NCBI GenBank assembly: GCA_964499285.1 | Contig: CAZCLA010000003.1 | Location: 1 to 64,000 of the forward strand | DNA length: 64,000 bases | Reading direction: 5' to 3' | Source: JAGFIY01 sp964499285 | GTDB lineage: Bacteria > Bacteroidota > Ignavibacteria > Ignavibacteriales > Melioribacteraceae | Shown: positions 44,304 to 53,956 of the stretch, piece by piece | Layout of the letters: each line of letters starts with the position of its first letter | How positions within the stretch are numbered: the first letter of the stretch is position 1 | Notes under the pieces: model-generated | The model's database searches: none | Seen by the model: only the letters and a program-made list of their open reading frames with translations | Told to the model about the DNA's origin: nothing | Made by a program: the position numbers and the translations under genes

Positions 44304-46508
44304 ATGAAAATCACAAAAGAAACATTAAAAAAAAGTATGCGGATCAGAATTGTATTGGTTCTGGTTTTTGCGGTACTTATTGTACTAATGTTTCCGAAAG
44401 GAGAATCAATTGAGTCGGAAGTTTCAGTCGGCTCGATTTGGGTAGAAGACGATCTAATTGCTTCTACAACTTTTGAGGTACTGAAAGACCCAGTCGTTTA
44501 TGAAAAGGAAGTTAACGCTGCTATTGCCTCAGTTTATCCAATTTTTGTGATTAATGTCGAAACCGAGAAGATAGCAATCGATTCCGCAAAAAGTTATTCG
44601 GACTTTTTGACCTTAACTATCGATAATGAATTGTTCAATGCTTCAACTCAAATGCAGAATCCTACTTTTTTGAGTAACACATCTTACAATAAATTTAAAG
44701 AAATCCGTCAGAGCGAAAAACTTTTATCGCAAAAACCCGATTGGGAATTGAAACAGCTTAAGCGTATTGTTGAGACGGTTTTGAGCAAGGTCTATAGAAG
44801 AGGTGTGCTTAATTTAAACTATCCGGTTATTGGCAGCGATACAATATCAGTGCGTGACGGAAAGTTTGAACGATCCTATCCAAAAACAACTTTCTTTGAT
44901 GATCAATCTCTTAAAAGTTTTATAGAAAACGAGGTGAAGATTGCCGCAGGAGATGATCAAGAATTGACTTTAGCAATAGAGGAATTTATATATCATTTCT
45001 CCACACCAAATATTATTTACAATCAAAAGATGACCGATACTGCTGTTGACCTTGCGAAGGAAAGTGTGCCAAGAAATACAGGTGTAATCAATGAAAATGA
45101 AAGAATTGTTGCTAAACACGATAGAATTACGGAAGAAGTTAAGATAGCCATTGATTCTTACCGAAAGGCAAAAGGAAGCGAAATTGGTTTCTGGGGCAGA
45201 TTCATTCAGAACATAGGAAAATTTCTTCATGTTCTAATAATTCTGGTTCCGCTTTCGATTTATATTTTTTTGTTTCGCAAGCATATTTTCTATGATAATT
45301 CAAAAATATTGTTGATTTTAATTATATCACTATTTGTCTGCTCAATTGCGTTTTTGACACTGCAAATAAATATTAATCTTCCGGTTGAGCTGCTTGTTCT
45401 TGTACCGGTTGCATCTATGCTTTTGACAATTGTTTTCGATTCCAGAATTGGATTTTATACGACAGTTGTAATTTCATTAATAGTTGGAGGACTTTACGGA
45501 AATAATTATGTACTATCTGTTACTAATATTTTAGCAGGTGGATTAGCAGCTTATACCGTACGCGATGTAAAAAATAGGAATCAGATTTTTCGGTCGTTTG
45601 TATTCATTTTACTTGGATATATAATCGCAACACTTGCCTTTGGATTTGAGCGATACGAATCAATTGAAACTATTTTAATAAATTCATCATTAGCATCTAT
45701 TAACGCGATTATAAGTCCCGCCTTGACTTACGGCCTAATCATTTTTATAGAAAAAAGTTTTAAGATCACAACCGAACTTACCCTTCTTGAGCTAACGGAT
45801 TTTAATTCGCCGTTACTGAAAGAACTTGCAAGAAATGCCCCGGGAACTTTTACTCATTCGATGACGATTGGCTCCCTGGTTGAATCTGCGGCCGAGAAAA
45901 TAGGAGCTAACTCCATTTTAGCTAGAGTAGGCGCTTATTATCACGATATCGGAAAAGCATTAAGCCCGGAAGTATTTGTAGAAAACCAAATTGAAAAACA
46001 GAGCATTCACGAAGAACTAGAACCAAAGGACAGTGCTCAGCGAATCATAAATCATGTTAAACGAGGAGTCGATTGGGCAAAGAAAAACAAGCTTCCACAA
46101 GAGGTGATTGATTTTATTCCAACACACCATGGAACTATGTTAGTCAGCTTTTTTTATGAAAAAGCAGTTAAGTTATATGGTGAAGATAAAGTCGATAAAG
46201 ATGATTTTAGATATCCCGGACCAAAACCATTTACGAAAGAAACTGCTTTATTGATGCTTGCTGATGCATGCGAATCCATATCGCGTACTCTCGAAACTCC
46301 TGATCCTCAAAAAGTTGAAAATATTATCACGAATATAATTAAACAAAGAATGGATGAAGGGCAGCTTGAAAATGTACCTCTTACCTTATCCGATTTGACA
46401 CAAATAAAGAAATCATTTCTTAACACACTTATTGGTCAGCATCATAAACGAATTAGATATCCGAATCAAGAGAAACTAGAAAGTGAAGCGGAAGAAAAAG
46501 CCGAGTAA
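44304..46508 (+). CDS. PgpH-like 7TM-HD phosphodiesterase (cyclic di-AMP)
   Basis: A 734-residue membrane protein with the layout of PgpH. An N-terminal extracytoplasmic domain (7TMR-HDED type, about residues 40-290) follows one membrane helix. Seven membrane segments come next (about 310-490), then a cytoplasmic HDIG-type HD domain with HSMTIGSLVESAA, YYHDIGKA and PTHHGT. PgpH hydrolyses cyclic di-AMP, a regulator of potassium and osmotic balance. The HD residues are intact. The stop codon overlaps the xer start by one base. Confidence 0.92.
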   Translation: MKITKETLKKSMRIRIVLVLVFAVLIVLMFPKGESIESEVSVGSIWVEDDLIASTTFEVLKDPVVYEKEVNAAIASVYPIFVINVETEKIAIDSAKSYSDFLTLTIDNELFNASTQMQNPTFLSNTSYNKFKEIRQSEKLLSQKPDWELKQLKRIVETVLSKVYRRGVLNLNYPVIGSDTISVRDGKFERSYPKTTFFDDQSLKSFIENEVKIAAGDDQELTLAIEEFIYHFSTPNIIYNQKMTDTAVDLAKESVPRNTGVINENERIVAKHDRITEEVKIAIDSYRKAKGSEIGFWGRFIQNIGKFLHVLIILVPLSIYIFLFRKHIFYDNSKILLILIISLFVCSIAFLTLQININLPVELLVLVPVASMLLTIVFDSRIGFYTTVVISLIVGGLYGNNYVLSVTNILAGGLAAYTVRDVKNRNQIFRSFVFILLGYIIATLAFGFERYESIETILINSSLASINAIISPALTYGLIIFIEKSFKITTELTLLELTDFNSPLLKELARNAPGTFTHSMTIGSLVESAAEKIGANSILARVGAYYHDIGKALSPEVFVENQIEKQSIHEELEPKDSAQRIINHVKRGVDWAKKNKLPQEVIDFIPTHHGTMLVSFFYEKAVKLYGEDKVDKDDFRYPGPKPFTKETALLMLADACESISRTLETPDPQKVENIITNIIKQRMDEGQLENVPLTLSDLTQIKKSFLNTLIGQHHKRIRYPNQEKLESEAEEKAE

Positions 46509-47398
46509 TGCAAAGTTTTTTAAAAGAGTTTTTGGCTGTTTTAAAGTTAGAAAAAAATCTTTCCGATAATTCTCTAGAAGCTTATAAAAACGATATTCAA
46601 AAACTCATAAAATATTTTGAAGATATCGGAATAACCGATTTTCAACAAATTAGGACCGAGCACCTGCGCTCTTATTTTCAATTACAGCTGGAAATGTCAA
46701 TACAATCATCAACAACAGCACGATATCATTCTTCGATTAAAAGTTTCTTCTTTTATTTGAATGCCAACAGATATATTACTGAGAATCCAACTGATAAGCT
46801 TGCAAATGTTTATTCGAAAAGAAAACTGCCCGTTGTTCTTGCTATTGAAGAAATTGAACAATTATTTGATATGCCTAAAGTTGATACTTCGCTTGGGTTG
46901 AGAGACAGAGCCATTTTAGAATTGCTCTATTCTTGTGGTTTAAGAGTTTCTGAATTGTTGACACTTAAACTCGGAGATTTATTTTTTTCTGAGGAAATAA
47001 TTCGAGTGTTCGGTAAAGGATCTAAACAGAGGATAGTTCCGGTCGGAAGTAGTGCAATAAAGTGGGTATCTGAGTATCTGATCAAATCTCGACCGATGCT
47101 GGATAAGAAAGGGAAGAGTCAAAATTTTGTATTCTTAAACACAAGAGGAACTTGCTTAAGTAGAATGGGAATTTGGAAAATGATTTCAAATTATTCGGAG
47201 CAAGCGAGTATTAATAAAAATATACATCCGCACACATTTCGTCATACATTTGCTACACACTTGGTTGAAAACGGGGCGGATTTAAGAGCAGTGCAAGAAA
47301 TGTTGGGACATGCTGATATTTCAACAACCCAAATTTATACTAAAATCGATCGCGATTTTGTTAAACAAGAACATAAAGATCATCACCCGAGAGGTTAA
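46508..47398 (+). CDS. xerD: Tyrosine recombinase XerC/XerD
   Basis: A 296-residue site-specific recombinase with a SAM-like N-terminal DNA-binding domain (FLAVLKLEKNLSDNSLEAY). The catalytic domain has Arg in SCGLRVSELL, His-x-x-Arg in HTFRHTFATHL, GHADISTTQIYTKID with the nucleophile Tyr near residue 277, and a catalytic Lys in the GKGSKQR hairpin. It resolves chromosome dimers at dif, together with FtsK (encoded at 24.3 kb). The XerD-versus-XerC choice is uncertain. Confidence 0.92.
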   Translation: MQSFLKEFLAVLKLEKNLSDNSLEAYKNDIQKLIKYFEDIGITDFQQIRTEHLRSYFQLQLEMSIQSSTTARYHSSIKSFFFYLNANRYITENPTDKLANVYSKRKLPVVLAIEEIEQLFDMPKVDTSLGLRDRAILELLYSCGLRVSELLTLKLGDLFFSEEIIRVFGKGSKQRIVPVGSSAIKWVSEYLIKSRPMLDKKGKSQNFVFLNTRGTCLSRMGIWKMISNYSEQASINKNIHPHTFRHTFATHLVENGADLRAVQEMLGHADISTTQIYTKIDRDFVKQEHKDHHPRG

Positions 47399-47399
47399 T

Positions 47400-48047
47400 T
47401 TGAGTGTAGAAGTTAGTGAAAGATTAATTATGTTTTTATTGTTCATTCCGTTTTTTCTTATATCATTAGCTGTGCATGAATTTGCTCATGCTGCCGTTGC
47501 ATATAAACTTGGGGATGATACTGCTAAAAGTCACGGAAGACTTACGCTAAATCCAATAAAACACTTAGATCTCGTCGGAAGTATTATTATGCCAATATTA
47601 GCTTTCTCATCAGGATTTGCTCTAATCGGTTGGGCTAAACCGGTGCCGGTAAATCCAAATAAATTAAAAAACGGTTTGATGGGCGATGCATCAGTTTCTG
47701 TAGCTGGGCCTCTCTCAAATCTGGGACTTGCGTTTTTATTTGCTTTACTACTAAAAGTACTTCAAATTTTTACTGATCCCGGAGAAATGATAACAGGAAT
47801 GTTTTTGTTTGGGGTTTTTATTAATATATTTTTGTGCTTTTTTAATTTACTCCCTATTCCGCCTCTCGACGGTTCAAATATTATATACGATTTTTTTCCG
47901 AATAATTTGACTGCAAGATTTTTAAATTTAGGATTGTACGGAACTATTTTACTTCTTCTTTTTATTTACAGTCCATTATGGGATTATTTTATGAGCTTGA
48001 TTCGTTTCGTGATTTCTTTAATTATTTTTTTGTTCGGTCTTAAATGA
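47400..48047 (+). CDS. Site-2 protease family membrane metalloprotease (M50)
   Basis: A 215-residue intramembrane protease homologue. The zinc motif HEFAH starts at His26 (His26, Glu27, His30) in the first helix. The second motif is NLLPIPPLDGS, with the third metal ligand Asp. This short M50 form lacks PDZ domains. The start is TTG 47400, one base after the xer stop and after GAGAGG. The frame is open further up into xer, but those residues are shadow sequence. The substrate is unknown. Confidence 0.88.
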   Translation: MSVEVSERLIMFLLFIPFFLISLAVHEFAHAAVAYKLGDDTAKSHGRLTLNPIKHLDLVGSIIMPILAFSSGFALIGWAKPVPVNPNKLKNGLMGDASVSVAGPLSNLGLAFLFALLLKVLQIFTDPGEMITGMFLFGVFINIFLCFFNLLPIPPLDGSNIIYDFFPNNLTARFLNLGLYGTILLLLFIYSPLWDYFMSLIRFVISLIIFLFGLK

Positions 48048-49288
48048 AAAATTTAATAGTACTACTAATTGCTATTTTATTTTTTTCCTGTTCAAGTGAA
48101 AAGAATAAGGAAAGCATAAAAGTCAGCTCAAAAGTAAAATCGACATATTATTCCTTCTTGTTGGAAGAAAACGCTGATTCGCTTGCACTATTAAAGAAAT
48201 GGCGGCCAATGTTTTACCGAGATACTGATGCAAAATTAAATTTGATTGAGGATGTTGAGTCCTCCGGATTTAAACTTTTTTATGGAATGTACAAAAATCC
48301 TCTGGATGCCTGGACACGCGGTTTTTCATTTTATAACGATGGATTAGTATCGGAAATAAAACTGTTTGAGAATTATAAACCCTACAAAGAATATTTTTCA
48401 GAATTCTTGTTTGTTACAGATTACCAAAATCGGCCAGCAGTTTATAGTTATAATCTGATTTCAAAAAATAATTCGATGATTTTTGACAGGTGGGGTAAAA
48501 AGGTTCTAAATTTATATTCTGGGCCGGATTTTCAAAACTATATTTTTACGACTGCATTGACTTTTGGGAGAAGTGGAGGGTTCCCATATATCACCGATGG
48601 GAGAGTTTATCACTATTCAAAAATTACTCGCCAAATCAAAGAGTTGGAAAAATTTGGCGATGGACTGCGAATAAGTTCCCAATGGAATAATCCGGATACT
48701 TTTCACGTTACATTTAAAATGATGGATACAATTAACTCATCTAACATTATTGAAAAGGATTTGAGTTACAATAAAAAAGGGAATTTGATAGATTCACTTG
48801 TTTCTGTGCATAATTTACTTCGCGATGGATTTCCGGTGGATTATGTTTCAACGCTTGAATCGGAGTTGTTCGCAAAATTAAAACTTACAATCAACTCCAT
48901 AGGTGATTCGCTTATTCTTGGATTTAATGTGGCTCAAACAAGTCACACGATCAACGTTCCGGGCAAGATGATTAACATTCGTCTATCAAATAATGACGAG
49001 AATTTAGTCTTCAAAACAAAGTACGATGAATTTGTTTCCCAAGATTCATTAAAATCGACATTTCATATCTATAATTATTTTATTCCCGCTAGAAGACTAA
49101 CAAATGTCTATTCAGGAAAACAAAATCTATCTTATCTTCTTTACGGCGGATTACTATTTTACGAGAGTATAAATGAAGAAAAACAGATCATAAATTGTAT
49201 ATTACTGAAGTCAGATGAAAAATTGTTTGAAATATCTGGACCCGACGATTGCGGGATTAGAAGTATTCCTTTAGTTTATAAAAATTGA
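48044..49288 (+). CDS. Hypothetical lipoprotein
   Basis: A 414-residue protein with a lipobox (LFFSCSS), so it is anchored by a lipidated cysteine near residue 17. The body is rich in aromatic and polar beta-strand-like segments, with no motif I recognise. The ATG overlaps the protease stop (ATGA), and the ABC exporter start overlaps its own stop (TTGA). The coupling on both sides suggests an envelope assembly role, perhaps tied to lipid or polysaccharide export. That is inference only. Confidence 0.65.
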   Translation: MKNLIVLLIAILFFSCSSEKNKESIKVSSKVKSTYYSFLLEENADSLALLKKWRPMFYRDTDAKLNLIEDVESSGFKLFYGMYKNPLDAWTRGFSFYNDGLVSEIKLFENYKPYKEYFSEFLFVTDYQNRPAVYSYNLISKNNSMIFDRWGKKVLNLYSGPDFQNYIFTTALTFGRSGGFPYITDGRVYHYSKITRQIKELEKFGDGLRISSQWNNPDTFHVTFKMMDTINSSNIIEKDLSYNKKGNLIDSLVSVHNLLRDGFPVDYVSTLESELFAKLKLTINSIGDSLILGFNVAQTSHTINVPGKMINIRLSNNDENLVFKTKYDEFVSQDSLKSTFHIYNYFIPARRLTNVYSGKQNLSYLLYGGLLFYESINEEKQIINCILLKSDEKLFEISGPDDCGIRSIPLVYKN

Positions 49289-51135
49289 AAACTTACTACA
49301 GAATATTATCCTTTGTAAAACCATATTGGAAGCATCTGGGTCTTTCGATAGGATGTACAATTTTGTTTTCCGTTCTGAGCGGATTATCGGTGTACCTTAC
49401 AATTCCGCTTTTAGACACACTTTTTCTCGAAAAGGAAAAAACTGAATCTCCAAGCATCGTGGAAAACACTTCAGAAATTGCTCCCGGTTGGATTACTGAA
49501 ACTATCACAAATATTAAAGTAGCTTTTGAAAATTATATTCTCTCAGGAACTGTATCTGAAGTTTTATTTAAGATTTGTCTTCTTATTCTACTAACTTTTT
49601 TATTGAAAAATGTTTTTGGATATCTTCAAGCGTACTTTTTAGCTTTTGTTGAACAAGGAGTAATAAAAGATTTAAGGAATAAAGCTTATCGGCATTTGCA
49701 CCTGCTTCCCATGAGTTATTTCAAAAATGAGAGGACAGGTAATCTGATCTCAAGAATTACGAATGATGTAAATGTGGTTCAGCAATCAGTCGCCGCAGTT
49801 TTTTTGAATTTAATACGAGAACCACTAACGATTATCGTATTTCTTGGAATCGCCCTTTCGATAAGTGTTAAACTTACTCTTTTCTCTTTCGTTGTACTAC
49901 CGTTTTCATTGGGGATCATTGCTTATATCGGTAAAATTCTACGTAAGCAAAGCACAATTCTTCAAGAAAAAATGGCAGATATAACCTCAGTACTGCAGGA
50001 AACAATTTCGGGAGTAAAGATAGTAAAAGCATTTGGTATGGAAGCATATGAGAACAAAAAATTTGAAAAGGAAACCATAAATTATTTTCGTTTGGTTTTG
50101 CGAATAGTAAGAATAAAGAACATAGCCAGTCCGGTCACTGAATTTTTAAGTGTTGTAGTAGGCGTCATTATGGTTTATTACGGAGGCCAGTTGGTGCTTG
50201 AAGATCAATCGTTGAAAGCTAGCGAGTTTCTTGGATTTTTATTTGCGATATTTCAACTAATGCCCCCAATAAAAGAATTGAGCAGTGTGAATAATAGAAT
50301 CCAAGAATCGAGTGCGGCAGCGGATCGTATATTCCAAATTATTGATACCGCCCCGGGTATAGAAGATCTTCCGGATGCAAAACCGGTTGAAGATTTTAAG
50401 GACAAAATTGAGTTTAAAGATGTTTCATTTCATTATGAAGATTCTGACGAACTTGTTTTGAACGAGGTTAGTTTTACGGCACATAAAGGCAAAATAGTGG
50501 CGATTGTAGGAAGCAGCGGCGCAGGCAAATCAACTTTAATTGACTTAATTCCTCGATTCTATGATCCGACAAGGGGAATAATTTTAATCGATGGTAATGA
50601 TATTAAAACAGTGAAACTAGACCATCTGCGGTCGCTTCTTGGAATCGTAACACAGGAAACAGTACTTTTCAACGACACAATCAAAAATAATATAGCTTAC
50701 GGCCAGAGCGACATTCCGTTAGATGAAATCATTGTGGCGGCACAGGCAGCAAATGCTCATAATTTTATTAATGAATTTCCCAAAGGGTACGATACAATTA
50801 TCGGCGAAAGGGGAGCAAAACTATCCGGCGGACAGCGGCAAAGAATTTCGATAGCCCGAGCCCTTTTTGTTAATCCGCCGATCATGATTTTTGACGAAGC
50901 TACATCTGCTCTGGACAATGAATCGGAAGTACTAGTCCAAGAAGCAATTGAACGACTTATGAAAGACAGAACAACTCTTGTAATAGCCCATAGATTAAGT
51001 ACGATAAGAAATGCAGATAAAATAATAGTACTCGACAAAGGTAAAATTGTGCAAGAAGGTAAACACGCAGAACTTGTTGAGGATGAAAAAGGTATTTACA
51101 AGAAGCTTTATGAATTACAATTTAGAGATAATTAA
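49285..51135 (+). CDS. msbA: MsbA-like lipid exporter, ABC transporter (permease-ATPase fusion)
   Basis: A 616-residue ABC half-transporter with a six-helix membrane domain (about residues 10-330) fused to an ATPase. It has Walker A GSSGAGKST (near residue 410), signature LSGGQRQR, Walker B IMIFDEATSALD and the AHRLST switch. Such proteins flip lipid A core or related lipids across the inner membrane. The start is TTG 49285, within the preceding stop codon. Next to an O-antigen ligase-like gene and a WaaE-like glycosyltransferase, an LPS role is likely. Confidence 0.9.
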   Translation: MKTYYRILSFVKPYWKHLGLSIGCTILFSVLSGLSVYLTIPLLDTLFLEKEKTESPSIVENTSEIAPGWITETITNIKVAFENYILSGTVSEVLFKICLLILLTFLLKNVFGYLQAYFLAFVEQGVIKDLRNKAYRHLHLLPMSYFKNERTGNLISRITNDVNVVQQSVAAVFLNLIREPLTIIVFLGIALSISVKLTLFSFVVLPFSLGIIAYIGKILRKQSTILQEKMADITSVLQETISGVKIVKAFGMEAYENKKFEKETINYFRLVLRIVRIKNIASPVTEFLSVVVGVIMVYYGGQLVLEDQSLKASEFLGFLFAIFQLMPPIKELSSVNNRIQESSAAADRIFQIIDTAPGIEDLPDAKPVEDFKDKIEFKDVSFHYEDSDELVLNEVSFTAHKGKIVAIVGSSGAGKSTLIDLIPRFYDPTRGIILIDGNDIKTVKLDHLRSLLGIVTQETVLFNDTIKNNIAYGQSDIPLDEIIVAAQAANAHNFINEFPKGYDTIIGERGAKLSGGQRQRISIARALFVNPPIMIFDEATSALDNESEVLVQEAIERLMKDRTTLVIAHRLSTIRNADKIIVLDKGKIVQEGKHAELVEDEKGIYKKLYELQFRDN

Positions 51136-53183
51136 TGCCAAAAAGTTCAACAACAGTTAGAGTAATTGATATAGCAATTTTTGTGTTTGTAATTCTCTTT
51201 TTAGCAAGTTTAACGAACTCAATATTTGTTAATCAAATAGGGTACTACGGAGCACTTCTCCTTCTGATTATCAAGTATTTCCATACCGGAAAAACTATAT
51301 TTAGAAAAACCGGCTTAGAACTTACGCTTCTATTATTTGTTATTGTGGAGATTATTTCTGCAATATTTTCAGATTATTCGGCTGACGCTTTTAAAAATGT
51401 TTTAAAAAGAGTACTGCTTTTACCTGTCATTTATGTTGTTGCTTCGACTGCTGATTCCCCAACAAGATTAAAACAATTTGTTCTTACATATTTGGCAGCT
51501 GCACTGTTGACGACACTATTTTATATTGGTTTCGCATTTGAGCATTTCGTAAATCAACTTTATACCATTGAACAAAAAGGTCCATCACCTTTTCAGTATG
51601 TTATGACTGCAGGTGGATTAATGAGTTTTACACTCATATTTTTTGCATCACTTTTTTTTAGTCAAAATACAATTTCGAGAGAAAAAATATTTTATTTCGT
51701 TGGAACTGCAGTGACAGCAATTGCGCTGCTTTCGAGCTATACGCGAGCCGCGTGGTTAGGTGCATTAGCTGGTATATTTTTCCTGTTAATACTATATCGA
51801 AAGTGGGTTTATATGATACCGGCAGTTGGTGCAGTCATTATTTATTTAATTTTAGTGAGAGACGAAAGCATCATTTATACTTACAAAATTTCAGATAACG
51901 ATTTAAATCAAATAGGTAGCTTTGAAACAACGGGAAGTGCAACACAAATTTTTGCGGACTCGAACATATTTTTAGTTGCAGATTACGAAGAGGGTATTAA
52001 AATTTATGAGGGCAGCAATCTTGTAAATTCATTTGATACAAAATCTCCGGTAATTGTTGTCGATAGATGGAAAGACGGAAGTTACTTGGGAATTCTAGTT
52101 GATAAAAGAATGTTTACATTTTCAATCAAAAATACTTCGATCAATTTGAAGCGTGAATTTATTTCTCCAGGAAACATAACCGATTATAGAATCAATAATG
52201 GAATTTTATATATAGCCGAACTCGACAGCGGACTTACTGTTTTTAATGATCCATCAAATACAAAAAATTATTTTAGATATTTCCGAGACGAAAGTATATT
52301 GCGATTCGATGTATCCGATTCGCTATTGGTTTTTTATTCAACAATGGATAAAAAATATGTATTTGCAAAAATTGATAGTGCGATAATAAGTATTGAGAAT
52401 CAAAGTGAAGACATCAATACTGCATCTCCAAGTATTAAAATCACGGATGATTTTGTTTTGTTAGGAAGCCAAAAAGGTTTGAGAGTCGTTCCATTGAACG
52501 AATCAAAAATTATAACAAAAGAATTGCAAATCCCCCATGTGCATAGTTTTGTCTGTAAGGATGATTCAATAATTGCTGTTTGTTACAACGGAGAAGTTTA
52601 TTCAATAAAAAAGCAAGACGAAGAGCTGATAAGTCAAAAAATTACTGCGTTCTCGTATCAACCTATTTCAGTACAGCTATTTATGGATAAACTTATTGTA
52701 TCTTCAGTTAATAAGAATAGGCTTCTGTCGGTAATTGATTTAAACCATGATACAAACCTTCAAAGATTGCAGCAGTGGAAAATTGGGCTTAATATTCTTG
52801 CGGATAATCCGTTTTTTGGTGTGGGAGATATTGATTTAAAACAAACATATTCAGAGTATAAGGAATACTGGGAAAAGGAAGATTTTGGTCATCTTCATAA
52901 TAATTATGTTCATGTGATAGTAATACTTGGAGTAATTGGGTTTGTAGTCTTCTTATTTCTGCTGATAAAAATCTTCATGATACATCTTAAAAATTTCACT
53001 ATAGTTAAACATTCTGAATTTCCAAAAGCCGTCGTAGCTGCTTCGTTTGCGGCTTTTGTCGGTTTCTTAGTATCAGGATTAGCTGAATGGAATTTCGGAG
53101 ATCATGAAATAATAACATTGGTTTGGTATTCTGTTGGTATCAGTATAGCTGCTAAGCAAACAGAGATTAAAAAAAAGTTGTAG
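51135..53183 (+). CDS. O-antigen ligase/polymerase-like protein with inserted beta-propeller-like domain
   Basis: A 682-residue membrane protein. Helices at the N-terminus lead to SSYTRAAWLGALAG (Arg204) and, at the other end, W548-x-x-GLNILADNPFFGVG, HLHNNYVHV (His588) and GVIGFVVFL. Together these are the Wzy_C/O-antigen ligase signature. Between them about 290 residues (about 250-540) form repeated strand units such as FLVADYEEGIKIYE, LYIAELDSGLTVFN, VLLGSQKGLRVVP and IIAVCYNGEVYS, which look like blades of a beta-propeller (LVIVD-like). They sit in the large periplasmic loop. The ligase moves polysaccharide from undecaprenyl carrier to lipid A core; the inserted domain is unusual. Confidence 0.85.
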   Translation: MPKSSTTVRVIDIAIFVFVILFLASLTNSIFVNQIGYYGALLLLIIKYFHTGKTIFRKTGLELTLLLFVIVEIISAIFSDYSADAFKNVLKRVLLLPVIYVVASTADSPTRLKQFVLTYLAAALLTTLFYIGFAFEHFVNQLYTIEQKGPSPFQYVMTAGGLMSFTLIFFASLFFSQNTISREKIFYFVGTAVTAIALLSSYTRAAWLGALAGIFFLLILYRKWVYMIPAVGAVIIYLILVRDESIIYTYKISDNDLNQIGSFETTGSATQIFADSNIFLVADYEEGIKIYEGSNLVNSFDTKSPVIVVDRWKDGSYLGILVDKRMFTFSIKNTSINLKREFISPGNITDYRINNGILYIAELDSGLTVFNDPSNTKNYFRYFRDESILRFDVSDSLLVFYSTMDKKYVFAKIDSAIISIENQSEDINTASPSIKITDDFVLLGSQKGLRVVPLNESKIITKELQIPHVHSFVCKDDSIIAVCYNGEVYSIKKQDEELISQKITAFSYQPISVQLFMDKLIVSSVNKNRLLSVIDLNHDTNLQRLQQWKIGLNILADNPFFGVGDIDLKQTYSEYKEYWEKEDFGHLHNNYVHVIVILGVIGFVVFLFLLIKIFMIHLKNFTIVKHSEFPKAVVAASFAAFVGFLVSGLAEWNFGDHEIITLVWYSVGISIAAKQTEIKKKL

Positions 53184-53191
53184 AGTAAAAA

Positions 53192-53956
53192 TTGATTTCA
53201 TCGATCACCATAGCAAAAAACGAGGAACATAATATAAGGCGCTGTATCGATAGTTTGATGAGCTGCATTGATGAAATAATTATACTAGTCGATGCAAATT
53301 CATCCGATAATACCTTTGAACTGATTCAAAGCTATGGGGATAAAATAAAATGCATAAAAACCGAATGGAAAGGATATTCACAAACAAAACAAGAAGCTGT
53401 TTCATACTGCACTAATGACTGGATTTTTTGGATTGATGCCGATGAAGCTGTTACCGAAAAGTTATCAGCAGAATTAAATCAATTAAAAAATGAAGAGAAG
53501 GAATTTTCCGTATATAGTGTCCCTCGGAAAGCATATTTTTTAGGAAAATGGATCAAGCACAGCGGCTGGTATCCGGGAAGAGTCGAAAGGTTGTTCGATA
53601 AAAATAAAGTGAAATTCAGCGACAACAATGTTCACGAACATCTATTATTTGAGGGAAAGTCCGGGAAACTCATTTCTGATCTTGAACATTATACCGATCC
53701 TAATATTTATCATTATTTCGAAAAGTTTAACAGATACACAACATTAGCTTCCGAAGAACTAAAAGTTAAAAAAGAAAAGGCATCTATTAACGATCTTTTT
53801 CTAAGGCCGGTTTTTATTTTCGTGAAAATGTTTATTTTGCGTCAAGGTTATCGTGATGGTATCCATGGATTTATTCTCGCTGCGTTTTCAAGTATGTATG
53901 TTTTTGTGAAGTATGCAAAACTATGGGAATTAAAGAATAATAAGAGCAATAGATGA
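53192..53956 (+). CDS. Family 2 glycosyltransferase (WaaE/KdtX-like)
   Basis: A 254-residue glycosyltransferase of family GT2. It has ITIAKNEEHNIRRCIDSL, the nucleotide-binding VDANSSDNT and the DxD-type WIFWIDADE. The length, the KHSGWYPGRVERLF stretch and the C-terminal membrane-associated RQGYRDGIHGF segment match LPS core glucosyltransferases of the WaaE/KdtX kind. The start is TTG 53192. Together with the MsbA-like and ligase-like genes it forms an LPS-related group. The four-base overlap with nadK suggests co-translation. Confidence 0.9.
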   Translation: MISSITIAKNEEHNIRRCIDSLMSCIDEIIILVDANSSDNTFELIQSYGDKIKCIKTEWKGYSQTKQEAVSYCTNDWIFWIDADEAVTEKLSAELNQLKNEEKEFSVYSVPRKAYFLGKWIKHSGWYPGRVERLFDKNKVKFSDNNVHEHLLFEGKSGKLISDLEHYTDPNIYHYFEKFNRYTTLASEELKVKKEKASINDLFLRPVFIFVKMFILRQGYRDGIHGFILAAFSSMYVFVKYAKLWELKNNKSNR

